The translations under genes and the position numbers were made by a program. A stretch of DNA of 7,634 nucleotides from Rhizobiaceae bacterium (GTDB lineage Bacteria; Pseudomonadota; Alphaproteobacteria; Rhizobiales; Rhizobiaceae), in assembly GCA_913776675.1 (NCBI GenBank), contig CAJYRE010000536.1, positions 1 through 7,634 of the forward strand, in the 5' to 3' direction. Under the pieces are notes generated by a model. The model had not been told where the DNA came from, made no database searches, and worked only from the letters and a program-made list of their open reading frames with translations. Shown in pieces: positions 1 through 6,322 of this stretch; positions within the stretch are counted from its first letter, which is position 1, and every line of letters starts with the position of its first letter.

Positions 1-1001
1 ATGTGGCAGAGCTTGCTTCCAGCTATATTCGCATCATGTGGTTAAGCCTGCCAACCGCCTTGATGTTTGCTGTGATGCGGGCACTTGTAAGCGCTATCGG
101 GCGCGCCAAGGTGGTGTTGTATATCACCATTGCCACCCTGTTGCTCAATGCAAGCCTTGCCTATTGCGTGGTGCTGGGCCATTTCGGTGTGCCAGCCTTT
201 GGCATTCTCGGGGCTGCGTGGGTGGCGGTGACGGTCAATTTCTTTGCCATGATGGTTATGGCGGTCTATTTGTATTTCAACAGCGTGACCCGGAAATACG
301 AGCTGTTTGTTCGGTTCTGGCGACCGGATTGGGATGCGTTGCGTGATGTGGTGCAATTGGGCTTGCCAATTGGCATCACGGTGCTGGCCGAGGCAGGCCT
401 GTTTACGGCGGCCTCGCTGATGATGGGCAGTATTGGCACGGTTGAGCTGGCGGCTCATGGTATTGCGCTGCAATTGGCCTCCATTGCCTTCATGATTCCA
501 TTAGGGCTTGCGCAGGCGGCTACCGTGCGGGTCGGTGTGGCACATGGACGTGGTGATTTTGCCAATGTCATTCAGGCCGCGATTTCGGTGGTTTGTGTGG
601 CCGCCTGCATCTCTGTGTGTGGTGGGTTGTTGTTCTTTTTCTTTTCCCATGAGCTGAGTGGTCTGTTTCTGGATCGCCGCCGTGATGATGCGGCGGCGGT
701 GCTGGATTATGCAGCGCCTCTGGTTGTGATTGCCGGGATTTTTCAGCTTGTCGATGGGATACAGGCGATTGCCGCAGGCCTGCTGCGCGGATTGAAAGAT
801 GCGCGGGTGCCAATGATTCTGGCTCTGATCTCCTATTGGCCCATTGGTTTTCTGCTGGCGTGGATCATGGCCTTTCCCTTGGGGCTGGGCGGTATTGGCG
901 TGTGGCTTGGTTTTCTGATCGGCCTGACCAGTGCATCCATCCTGCTGGGGCTGCGCTTCTTTCTGCGGCTTCGCCACGAAATGCGTCTTGAGGCCAGATA
1001 G
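1..1001 (+). CDS. MATE-family multidrug/cation antiporter, 5'-truncated by window edge
   Basis: This is the C-terminal 332 residues of a MATE (NorM-like) inner-membrane exporter, a family that expels cationic drugs and metabolites in exchange for Na+ or H+. Family members are usually about 450-470 residues, so roughly 120-140 N-terminal residues lie left of the window; the frame is already open at base 3 and no real start is visible. The second half of the internally duplicated MATE fold begins near residue 115 with LGLPIGITVLAEAG. It continues with the family-typical run ELAAHGIALQLAS and a stretch resembling PLGLAQAATVRVG (about residues 149-178). Most of the rest is hydrophobic membrane segment, ending in a basic tail (RLRHEMRLEAR). 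The stop is TAG at 999-1001. It converges on the monooxygenase gene. The substrate cannot be read from the sequence, and the neighbours do not suggest one. Confidence 0.92.
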   Translation, partial: VAELASSYIRIMWLSLPTALMFAVMRALVSAIGRAKVVLYITIATLLLNASLAYCVVLGHFGVPAFGILGAAWVAVTVNFFAMMVMAVYLYFNSVTRKYELFVRFWRPDWDALRDVVQLGLPIGITVLAEAGLFTAASLMMGSIGTVELAAHGIALQLASIAFMIPLGLAQAATVRVGVAHGRGDFANVIQAAISVVCVAACISVCGGLLFFFFSHELSGLFLDRRRDDAAAVLDYAAPLVVIAGIFQLVDGIQAIAAGLLRGLKDARVPMILALISYWPIGFLLAWIMAFPLGLGGIGVWLGFLIGLTSASILLGLRFFLRLRHEMRLEAR

Positions 1002-1007
1002 CGTATT

Positions 1008-1060
1008 TTCAGGAAAAGGGCGTAGCGGTTTTCCGTCCGGAAATGCGTGAAACAAGGAGT
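1008..1060. repeat. Palindromic intergenic element, rhizobial REP-like (tentative)
   Basis: The gap after the MATE gene opens with a short imperfect palindrome. TTTCC at 1030-1034 pairs with GGAAA at 1039-1043 around a 4-base loop, and an outer arm near 1012-1019 (GGAAAAGG) can pair alternatively with the TTTTCC segment. Base order and composition resemble, from memory, an intergenic repeat common in Agrobacterium and Rhizobium genomes that carries a cggttttccg-type core followed by an A-rich segment. The palindrome is seen directly; membership of a repeat family is recollection and could not be tested, because this window holds only one copy. The boundaries are approximate. Confidence 0.45.
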
Positions 1061-1101
1061 GAGAACAATTTCGTTTTTCCGCGAAAAACTGAAGTGTTCT
1101 C
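1061..1101. terminator. Long symmetric hairpin between convergent genes
   Basis: GAGAACA (1061-1067) pairs perfectly with TGTTCTC (1095-1101), and inside it GTTTTTC (1073-1079) pairs with GAAAAAC (1083-1089). Both stems are centred on base 1081. The 5-base segments between the stems can add two A-T pairs and a G-T pair, so the structure is one nearly continuous hairpin of about 19 pairs with a CGC loop. It lies between the convergent MATE and monooxygenase genes, so a two-way terminator is the simplest reading. No clean T-run follows on either strand, which weakens that call. It may instead be the second half of the adjoining repeat-like element. Confidence 0.5.
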
Positions 1102-1107
1102 GGTTTC

Positions 1108-1137
1108 TCCTGCCAAGCTGTTTCATGCATGGCAGGA
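1108..1137 (-). terminator. Hairpin just downstream of the monooxygenase gene
   Basis: TCCTGCCA (1108-1115) and TGGCAGGA (1130-1137) form a perfect 8-base stem around a 14-base loop. It begins 6 bases past the stop codon of the leftward monooxygenase gene. Its position suits a terminator for that gene, but no U-tract follows on the minus strand, so termination may depend on Rho or on the larger hairpin beyond it. Confidence 0.4.
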
Positions 1138-1143
1138 TCATTG

Positions 1144-2358
1144 TTAAACATAAAGTTTGGGCTCGGGAAATGCGCCTGTGAGAAACCAGGTGCCAATATT
1201 ACGGGCCTTGTATTCTGCCGGATTGTGCAGGGTGTGCAGCCGTACATTGCGCCAGAAGCGATCAAAACCGTTGGTGCGGGTGGCAGAACGGGCTCCCATG
1301 ACCTCAAAAATATCAGATGTGACCTTCAGACTGATGTCACCAGAGACAATATTGGCCGAGGCAATAATGCGGGCGTGTTCAGCGCGATCCTTGCCTGTCA
1401 GGTTCCGTCCGGCCTGCCAGATTGCATCCATGGCCAGATCGGCTTTTTCCACCAGCAACAGGGCCGCTTCTGTTTGAGACCACAGCTCACCGTAAACACG
1501 CTGCACCCATGGATCTTCATGATGGGCGCTGACACCGGAATTCACCCATGGTCGGCTTTTGCTCATCGTATAATCTCGGGCAGCTTCCAGCGCGCCGATG
1601 GCGGTGCCGATGAAAACGCTGGAGAGAATGCACTGGCTGATTTGAGGAATGAGCGTTGAAATCGGCTCGCCTTTGGTTTTGCTGAGATCGATTACCTCGT
1701 CTGCCTCCACGATCACATCGTGAAAATGAACCGTGCCGCTGCCCGTCTGGGTCTGGCCGAAACCATCCCAATCTCCAGCAATCTCCACGCCAGCCCGATC
1801 TGCCGGAATGGCAGCATGAAAACTCTGATTGCTGTCGGTATCTGTCCAGCCAATCAGCAACATATCGGCCACATGCGAACCGCTCGAAAACGGGCGAAAC
1901 CCGTTGAGCCTGTGCCGGTTGTCTTCCCGCTTGCCTGTCAGGGTTGGAGAGAGCGAGCTGATGGAATTGCCCCAGAACAGGTTTTTCTCGGCGGTTTCGC
2001 GCTGGATGCGCTCTGTTGACACCTCTTCACCGGCCATACGGGAGCCGTTCATGACCAGAAAATGATAGCCGAAAAGATGGGCCAAAGAGCTATCGGCCTT
2101 GGCCATGATCCGCACCATTTTCAAAACGGTGGACCAGCGACTACCATGACCGCCCCATTCCTGTGGGATCAGGGTTTTCAAAAGTCCGCTTTGTTTGAGC
2201 TGTTCAATTTGCGTCCAAGGCGCACCGCCCAGTTTGTCGCGCTCGGCGGCGTCGATCGAAAATATATCTGCAAGCCTTTGCGCTTGTGCCAGCAGGCTTG
2301 CTTCATAATCCGCAGTTGCTGTGTTCGTGGTAAAGCAATTATCCATGATGCGTATCAT
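1144..2358 (-). CDS. Acyl-CoA-dehydrogenase-fold flavin monooxygenase, DszC/SfnB-like
   Basis: A 404-residue soluble protein with the acyl-CoA dehydrogenase fold: helical N-terminal domain (about 15-125), beta domain (about 128-225) and helical C-terminal domain (about 235-395). Two stretches place it with DszC/SfnB-type enzymes rather than true acyl-CoA dehydrogenases: HLFGYH at 94-99 and RLHTLHNPAEYKARNIG at 373-389. In that group the enzyme uses reduced flavin from a separate reductase and O2 to oxygenate organosulfur compounds such as sulfones or thiophenes. The substrate here is unknown. No sulfonate transporter, flavin reductase or sulfur regulator lies beside it, so the sulfur role is inferred from family alone. 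The start is uncertain: ATG at 2358 and ATG at 2346 (giving MDNCF) are both in frame, neither has a well-spaced ribosome site, and the nearest AAGGA is about 17 bases before 2358. Transcription is divergent from the VC0807-like gene. Confidence 0.85.
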   Translation of the reverse strand: MIRIMDNCFTTNTATADYEASLLAQAQRLADIFSIDAAERDKLGGAPWTQIEQLKQSGLLKTLIPQEWGGHGSRWSTVLKMVRIMAKADSSLAHLFGYHFLVMNGSRMAGEEVSTERIQRETAEKNLFWGNSISSLSPTLTGKREDNRHRLNGFRPFSSGSHVADMLLIGWTDTDSNQSFHAAIPADRAGVEIAGDWDGFGQTQTGSGTVHFHDVIVEADEVIDLSKTKGEPISTLIPQISQCILSSVFIGTAIGALEAARDYTMSKSRPWVNSGVSAHHEDPWVQRVYGELWSQTEAALLLVEKADLAMDAIWQAGRNLTGKDRAEHARIIASANIVSGDISLKVTSDIFEVMGARSATRTNGFDRFWRNVRLHTLHNPAEYKARNIGTWFLTGAFPEPKLYV

Positions 2359-2375
2359 CCATTTTACGGCATCAT

Positions 2376-2470
2376 TCCTTCAATTGGAATCGCTTTAAGA
2401 AGAAAGTGATGCAGCCGATTAAACGTGTTACAGCGTCCTTTGTGCATTTGATAAAACGCACGGCGCTGTC
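2376..2470. repeat. Two-hairpin intergenic repeat resembling a common rhizobial element
   Basis: The right arm is a clear interrupted hairpin. ACAGCG (2430-2435) pairs with CGCTGT (2464-2469), GTGC (2442-2445) pairs with GCAC (2458-2461), and TTT pairs with AAA around a GATA loop. The left arm (about 2376-2403) is an imperfect palindrome with AATTGGAATCG at its core. A short linker containing ATGCAGC joins them. The order (AT-rich palindrome, TGCAGC linker, ACAGCG...CGCTGT hairpin) matches my memory of a roughly 100-base intergenic repeat widespread in Rhizobium, Agrobacterium and Ensifer, in a diverged form. The structure is seen; the family assignment is recollection. It lies in the divergent promoter region and reaches to within 18 bases of the monooxygenase start. 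Confidence 0.55.
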
Positions 2471-2632
2471 ACTGTGTGTTTGACGTGCTGAAAGCATCAT
2501 AGGACCATTGAATCCTGTGCAAAACAAGGGCCTCCTACGGTTCAGGTTTGATCCTGGCCAGAAGATGACAAGACTTTGCACTTGCCGTTTTATATAAGCT
2601 CAAAAGGTCGTTTTGGTGGTTGGATACCTGTC

Positions 2633-3220
2633 ATGCTCAGCGATATTCTTGTCAGCGCTCTTTTGCCCTATCTGACCTTTCTGCTTTTATCCTCGCATGG
2701 GGTATCGACGGTCACGGGCCTTGCCATTGGCGCGGTTTTTCCGGTTGGTTCGATTGTTATCGCTTTTGCGCGCAGCAGGCGCATTCAAGCCATCGGGATT
2801 ATCACCCTGTCGGCCACGATTGCTTCGGTGATCACCAGTCTTTATTTCAAAAGCCCGTTTCTGGCCTTGGCAAAGGGATCGTTGATCACCGGCTGTGTGG
2901 GACTGGCTTTTGGTTTGTCTCTGTTGGCTTCACGCCCGCTGGTGTTTTATCTGGCGTCAGCGGGTGGTGCGCAAGCGAGAGCGCGCGCCGAAACGCTTTG
3001 GCAGACGGTGCCGGGGTATCGCAAGGTGATGCGCTTTATCACCAGTGTCTGGTGGATTGCCCTGTGGTGCGAAGCCAGCCTGCGTTTGCTGTTGATTCCG
3101 CTGTTGCCCGTCGAGGTGTTTTTGCCATTGAGCGAAGCCATGTGGATTGCCTTTTTCGCCCTGCTGATGGCCTGGAGCTATCGTTATGGTCGGAGCAAAA
3201 TGGCAAAGGCCGGATTATAA
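2633..3220 (+). CDS. VC0807-like integral membrane protein, function unknown
   Basis: A 195-residue hydrophobic protein with about six predicted membrane segments. The first contains LSDILVSALLPYLTFLLL, and the last two lie in the final third. Between segments four and five is a polar stretch of about 35 residues (AGGAQARARAETLWQTVPGYRK) that is probably cytoplasmic, and the basic tail (RYGRSKMAKAGL) probably is too. The overall pattern recalls the VC0807/DUF3159-type small membrane proteins, whose role is not established, so no function is claimed. I chose ATG 2633 because the hydrophobic core starts there. A TTG at 2576 in the same frame would add 19 mostly polar residues. Neither start has a convincing ribosome site; the best for 2633 is a weak TGGA 8 bases upstream. 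The gene stands alone, divergent from the monooxygenase and convergent with carA. Confidence 0.75.
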   Translation: MLSDILVSALLPYLTFLLLSSHGVSTVTGLAIGAVFPVGSIVIAFARSRRIQAIGIITLSATIASVITSLYFKSPFLALAKGSLITGCVGLAFGLSLLASRPLVFYLASAGGAQARARAETLWQTVPGYRKVMRFITSVWWIALWCEASLRLLLIPLLPVEVFLPLSEAMWIAFFALLMAWSYRYGRSKMAKAGL

Positions 3221-3249
3221 GCGCAGTTCATTTTTTGATTCAGAATCAA

Positions 3250-3279
3250 ATAAGCCGACCAAGTGATTGGTCGGCTTAT
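3250..3279. terminator. Strong intrinsic terminator between convergent genes
   Basis: ATAAGCCGACCAA (3250-3262) and TTGGTCGGCTTAT (3267-3279) form a perfect 13-base stem with a GTGA loop. On the plus strand G and six Ts follow (3281-3286), which makes a good Rho-independent terminator for the membrane-protein gene ending at 3220. A second palindrome, TTTGATT-CAG-AATCAAA (3234-3250), abuts it and ends in a T-rich stretch on the minus strand. The same hairpin can therefore stop carA transcripts, whose gene ends at 3306 on the other strand. Confidence 0.88.
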
Positions 3280-3305
3280 GTTTTTTGTAGAATTCAGACT
3301 GTGTT

Positions 3306-4511
3306 TCAGCGTTCAGCCAAAGCGGGCTCGCCCTTGTTTTCGCGCACCATGTTGATGAAACGGCGGAACAGATAGTGGCTGTCTTGCGGGCCGGGCGAGG
3401 CTTCCGGGTGATGCTGCACCGAGAACACATTCTTGCCGGTCAGGCGCAGGCCGCAATTGGTGTTGTCGAACAGCGAAATGTGAGTCTCTTCAACACCTTC
3501 TGGCAGAGACTTCGAATCCACCGCAAAGCCGTGGTTCATCGACACAATCTCAACCTTGCCAGTGGTGAAATCCTTGACCGGATGGTTTGCGCCATGATGG
3601 CCTTGATGCATCTTTTCGGTCGTGGCACCCAGCGCCAGACCCAGCATCTGATGGCCAAGGCAGATGCCAAACATTGGAATATCGGTCTTGATCAGCTCCT
3701 GAATCACCGGCACGGCATATTCGCCGGTAGCTGCCGGATCGCCGGGGCCGTTGGAGAGGAAAATGCCATCGGGCTTGAGTGCAATAATGTCGGCAGCGCT
3801 GGTGTTGGCCGACACAACAGTGACCTTGCAGTTCAGGCCAGTGAACAGGCGCAGGATGTTACGCTTCACACCAAAGTCCATGCAGACAATGTGATAGGCG
3901 GCATCGGCAGCTGCCAACTCGCTGGTGCCTTCATTCCACACCCATGGCTTTTCATTCCAGACGGATGACTGGCCGGAGGAGGCAACCTTTGCCAGATCCA
4001 GACCTTCCAGACCGCTCCAGGCTTTCGCCTTGGCTTTCAGGTCTTCAATGTCAAAGGTGCCGTTGGGGTCATGGGCAATAACAGCGTTTGGCGCGCCATT
4101 TTCGCGGATCCAGGCCGTCAGCGCGCGGGTGTCTACGCCGGAAAGACCGATGATGCCGCGGGCCTTCAGCCATGTATCCAGATGCTTGGAGGCGCGGTAG
4201 TTGGATGGCTCGGTGATGTCAGCCTTGAAAATCACGCCGACCGCACCGTGGCGGGCGGCGGGTGTCAGGTCTTCAATGTCTTCTTCATTGGTGCCGACAT
4301 TGCCGATGTGGGGAAAGGTGAAGGTGACGATCTGGCCGAGGTAGGATGGGTCGGTGAGGATTTCCTCATAGCCGGTCAGCGCTGTGTTGAAGACCACTTC
4401 GGCCTGAACGGCCCCGGTCGCACCAACGCCCTGACCTTCAATGACCGTGCCATCGGCCAGAACGAGAAGAGCTGTGGGCTTTGCAGTTGTCCATGGCGAT
4501 GTAGCGGTCAT
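3306..4511 (-). CDS. carA: Carbamoyl-phosphate synthase small (glutaminase) subunit
   Basis: This subunit hydrolyses glutamine and channels ammonia to the large subunit CarB, which makes carbamoyl phosphate for arginine and pyrimidines in the cytoplasm. The 401 residues fit the family, which runs about 380-400. The N-terminal CPSase domain covers about 10-145, with FNTALTGYEE at 41-50 and GLSGVDTRAL at 122-131. The class I glutamine amidotransferase domain covers about 205-390. The catalytic triad is visible: Cys284 in GICLGHQ, His368 and Glu370 in HHPEASPGP. The spacing between the three (84 and 86) equals that of E. coli Cys269/His353/Glu355. I chose ATG 4511 because AAAAGGA lies 6 bases upstream; a TTG at 4550 in frame would add 13 residues absent from typical CarA. 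carB is not in the window. The gene faces away from yqeY. Confidence 0.98.
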   Translation of the reverse strand: MTATSPWTTAKPTALLVLADGTVIEGQGVGATGAVQAEVVFNTALTGYEEILTDPSYLGQIVTFTFPHIGNVGTNEEDIEDLTPAARHGAVGVIFKADITEPSNYRASKHLDTWLKARGIIGLSGVDTRALTAWIRENGAPNAVIAHDPNGTFDIEDLKAKAKAWSGLEGLDLAKVASSGQSSVWNEKPWVWNEGTSELAAADAAYHIVCMDFGVKRNILRLFTGLNCKVTVVSANTSAADIIALKPDGIFLSNGPGDPAATGEYAVPVIQELIKTDIPMFGICLGHQMLGLALGATTEKMHQGHHGANHPVKDFTTGKVEIVSMNHGFAVDSKSLPEGVEETHISLFDNTNCGLRLTGKNVFSVQHHPEASPGPQDSHYLFRRFINMVRENKGEPALAER

Positions 4512-4827
4512 ATCCGTTCCTTTTCCAGCCTTTTGCCCCGGCTCAATCAAAACCGGCGGCGCGTGGCCTTATATGTGTGCCAAGTGTCCTTACGCAGCAG
4601 ATGAGTGCGCGTGCGGGAACCTGATGACGATGTGTGTGCAGGCGATGGTACATAGACGACAAGTATGGTCCCGGTCAATTGTTCCTGCGGTGAAAGCGTG
4701 GATTTCTCGCATCTGTCCAGGCATGGCTGCATTGCGCCGCGCGGCGGGGAGGGGTATCAACTTGCCTCAAACGCAAAGGCATATCCGGTGATTTGGCGCT
4801 TGCGCCCGCCCAACAAGGAGAAAAACC
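4512..4827. other. Divergent intergenic region between carA and yqeY
   Basis: This gap of 316 bases must hold the promoters of both carA (leftward) and yqeY (rightward). I see no credible gene in it; the open frames that cross it have no ribosome site and no recognisable protein. I find no tRNA, riboswitch or strong hairpin. The only weak structure is a 4-base CCGG pair near 4537-4556 in the carA leader. The yqeY ribosome site AAGGAG sits at 4815-4820. If the candidate carA promoter at 4649-4678 is right, carA has an untranslated leader of about 130 bases. Confidence 0.6.
4649..4678 (-). promoter_or_regulatory. Candidate sigma-70 type promoter for carA
   Basis: On the minus strand TTGACC (4673-4678) matches the -35 consensus at five of six bases. 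It is followed after 18 bases by TATGTA (4649-4654), which matches the -10 box at only three of six. Orientation and position suit carA. The weak -10 makes this a suggestion only. Confidence 0.3.
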
Positions 4828-5283
4828 ATGATACGTGATGATCTGACCGCTGCGATGAAGGAAGCCATGAAGGCCAAGGATGCCCGCCGGGTATCGACCA
4901 TTCGTCTGGTGCAGGCGGCACTCAAGGATCGGGATATTGCCCAGCGGGGCGAGGGTAAGCCAGCCTTGAGCGACGACGATATTTTGCAACTCATGGCCAA
5001 GCTGGTGAAGCAGCGTGAAGAATCAGCCAAGATCTATGAAGACAATGACCGTCCCGAACTGGCCGCGCAGGAGCGTGAAGAGGTTGCGATTATCAAGAGC
5101 TTCATGCCAGAGCAGATGAGCGATGAAAAGGTGCGCGAGGTTGTGGCCGCCATCATCGCCGAGATCAACGCCGACGGCATGCGCGATATGGGCAAGGTGG
5201 TTGCCGCCTTGAAAGAGCGCTATGCAGGCCAGATGGATTTTGCCAAGGCATCCGGCGTGGTGAAGGCACTTTTGACGAAGTAA
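4828..5283 (+). CDS. yqeY: GatB/YqeY domain-containing protein
   Basis: A small soluble protein of 151 residues, the usual length for the stand-alone YqeY family (about 147-150). It is almost entirely helical. The N-terminal half opens with LTAAMKEAMKAKDARRVSTI (residues 6-25) and the second half carries the family-typical IIKSFMPEQMS. The C-terminal half resembles the tail domain of GatB, the amidotransferase subunit that converts Glu-tRNA(Gln) to Gln-tRNA(Gln) and binds tRNA there. A role with tRNA is therefore plausible, but I know of no demonstrated biochemical function. The start is firm: AAGGAG at 4815-4820 lies 7 bases before the ATG. In rhizobia I recall this gene between carA and dnaG; here the biotin genes come between it and dnaG. 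Confidence 0.95.
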   Translation: MIRDDLTAAMKEAMKAKDARRVSTIRLVQAALKDRDIAQRGEGKPALSDDDILQLMAKLVKQREESAKIYEDNDRPELAAQEREEVAIIKSFMPEQMSDEKVREVVAAIIAEINADGMRDMGKVVAALKERYAGQMDFAKASGVVKALLTK

Positions 5284-5293
5284 GCTGTGGTCT

Positions 5294-5325
5294 TGCCGGA
5301 CCGTTTTTGATGAGCCGGTCCGGCA
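5294..5325. terminator. GC-rich hairpin between yqeY and bioB
   Basis: TGCCGGACCG (5294-5303) pairs perfectly with CGGTCCGGCA (5316-5325) around a 12-base loop. It starts 10 bases after the yqeY stop and lies 19 bases beyond the bioB stop, which reads from the other side. It can serve both convergent units. Only a broken T-rich run (TTCGGTTT) follows on the plus strand, and nothing T-rich follows on the minus strand, so it is less certain than the terminator after the VC0807-like gene. Confidence 0.65.
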
Positions 5326-5344
5326 TTCGGTTTGCAATCAGGAT

Positions 5345-6322
5345 TTATTCCAAAGCAGCGACTGGGTGGCGTTCCACCCATGACCCGATGGCTTGAAAGA
5401 GTTCCGCATCCTCGTTTGTGTCGCTATTGGGCGTGGTTAAGAGGGTGTCGCCGTAAAATACGGAATTGGCTCCGGCAATCAGGCAAAGAATTTGTGCTTC
5501 CCTGTTGAGGGCGGAACGCCCTGCTGAAAGCCGAACAATGGTTTTGGGCATGATGATGCGGGCGGTGGCCACCATTCGCACCAGTTCCAGCGGGTCGATC
5601 GGTGGTCTGTCGGCAAGCGGCGTGCCAGCTACAGGAACAAGCGCGTTGATTGGTACACTTTCGGGGTGGGGTGTCATGCTGGCCAGCACCTGCAACATGG
5701 ATGCGCGGTCTTCAACCGTTTCACCCATGCCGATAATGCCACCACAGCAAAGCGCGATATTGTAGGCGCGCACCGTTGCCAACGTATCTAGCCTCTCCTG
5801 GTAGGTACGGGTGGAGATAATCTTGCCGTAAAACTCTGGGCTGGTATCCAGATTGTGATTATAGGCGGTCAGTCCGGCTTGTGCCAATTGTTCGGCATGG
5901 TGTGGCTGTAGCATTCCCAGCGTGACGCAGGCTTCCATGCCAAGATTACGAACACCGCGCACCATAGTCAGCACGGCATCAAATTCCTTGCCGTCTCGCA
6001 CTTGCCGCCATGCAGCCCCCATGCAGAAGCGATCTGCTCCGGCATCTCTCGCCCGTTTGGCCAGCATCAGAACGCTATCGGGGTTCATCAGCCGGTCTTT
6101 TGTCAGGGCAACGTCCCGGTGGTGGGCTGATTGCGGGCAATAAGCGCAATCCTCCGGGCAGCCGCCTGTCTTGATTGAAAGTAGGCTGGCTTTCTGCACA
6201 TGGTTGGGGTCGTGGTGCTGTCTGTGAACCGCGCTTGCGCGCCCGACCAGGGCCAGAAGCGGCTGATTGTGGAGTGCCACGATATGGTCGCTACTCCAGT
6301 CGTGCCGGATGGTGCTATTCAT
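5345..6322 (-). CDS. bioB: Biotin synthase (radical SAM)
   Basis: BioB inserts sulfur into dethiobiotin, the last step of biotin synthesis, using S-adenosylmethionine and two iron-sulfur clusters. The 325 residues form a radical-SAM barrel. The [4Fe-4S] ligands are Cys55, Cys59 and Cys62 in [10 protein letters not shown]. The [2Fe-2S] ligands fit Cys100 (RFCMGAAWR), Cys132 (ACVTLGML), Cys192 ([10 protein letters not shown]) and Arg264 (VRLSAGR), lined up with E. coli 97, 128, 188 and 260. YNHNLDTS at 154-161 is another hallmark. All cluster ligands are present, so the enzyme should be active. I chose ATG 6322 because it overlaps the bioY stop as ATGA; the frame stays open further upstream, inside bioY, but that adds 23 residues with no BioB character. 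bioB is the second gene of the bioY-bioB operon, and no other biotin synthesis gene is visible. Confidence 0.97.
   Translation of the reverse strand: MNSTIRHDWSSDHIVALHNQPLLALVGRASAVHRQHHDPNHVQKASLLSIKTGGCPEDCAYCPQSAHHRDVALTKDRLMNPDSVLMLAKRARDAGADRFCMGAAWRQVRDGKEFDAVLTMVRGVRNLGMEACVTLGMLQPHHAEQLAQAGLTAYNHNLDTSPEFYGKIISTRTYQERLDTLATVRAYNIALCCGGIIGMGETVEDRASMLQVLASMTPHPESVPINALVPVAGTPLADRPPIDPLELVRMVATARIIMPKTIVRLSAGRSALNREAQILCLIAGANSVFYGDTLLTTPNSDTNEDAELFQAIGSWVERHPVAALE

Noticed and set aside
501..1307. Open frame of 268 codons on the minus strand across the end of the MATE gene
   Set aside because: It is antisense to an unmistakable MATE coding frame, its protein is rich in Pro, Gln and His with no recognisable domain, and it has no ribosome site. 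It is a shadow frame.
2339..2362. Seven-codon frame (MDDTHHG) overlapping the monooxygenase start, as a possible leader peptide
   Set aside because: The only ribosome-like site is about 13 bases away, the peptide has no attenuator-like codon run, and so short a frame is expected by chance.
2546..2558. GTTTGATCCTGGC, identical to the start of 16S rRNA genes (27F primer region)
   Set aside because: The match ends after 13 bases and the following sequence is a protein-coding gene, not 16S rRNA. It is a chance match or at most a tiny relic.
3234..3250. Palindrome TTTGATTCAGAATCAAA as a possible operator
   Set aside because: It lies between two gene ends and abuts a strong terminator stem, so it fits better as part of the terminator than as a control site.
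3375..3968. Open frame of 197 codons on the plus strand inside carA
   Set aside because: It lies wholly antisense to carA, which has an intact catalytic triad, and its translation shows no domain.
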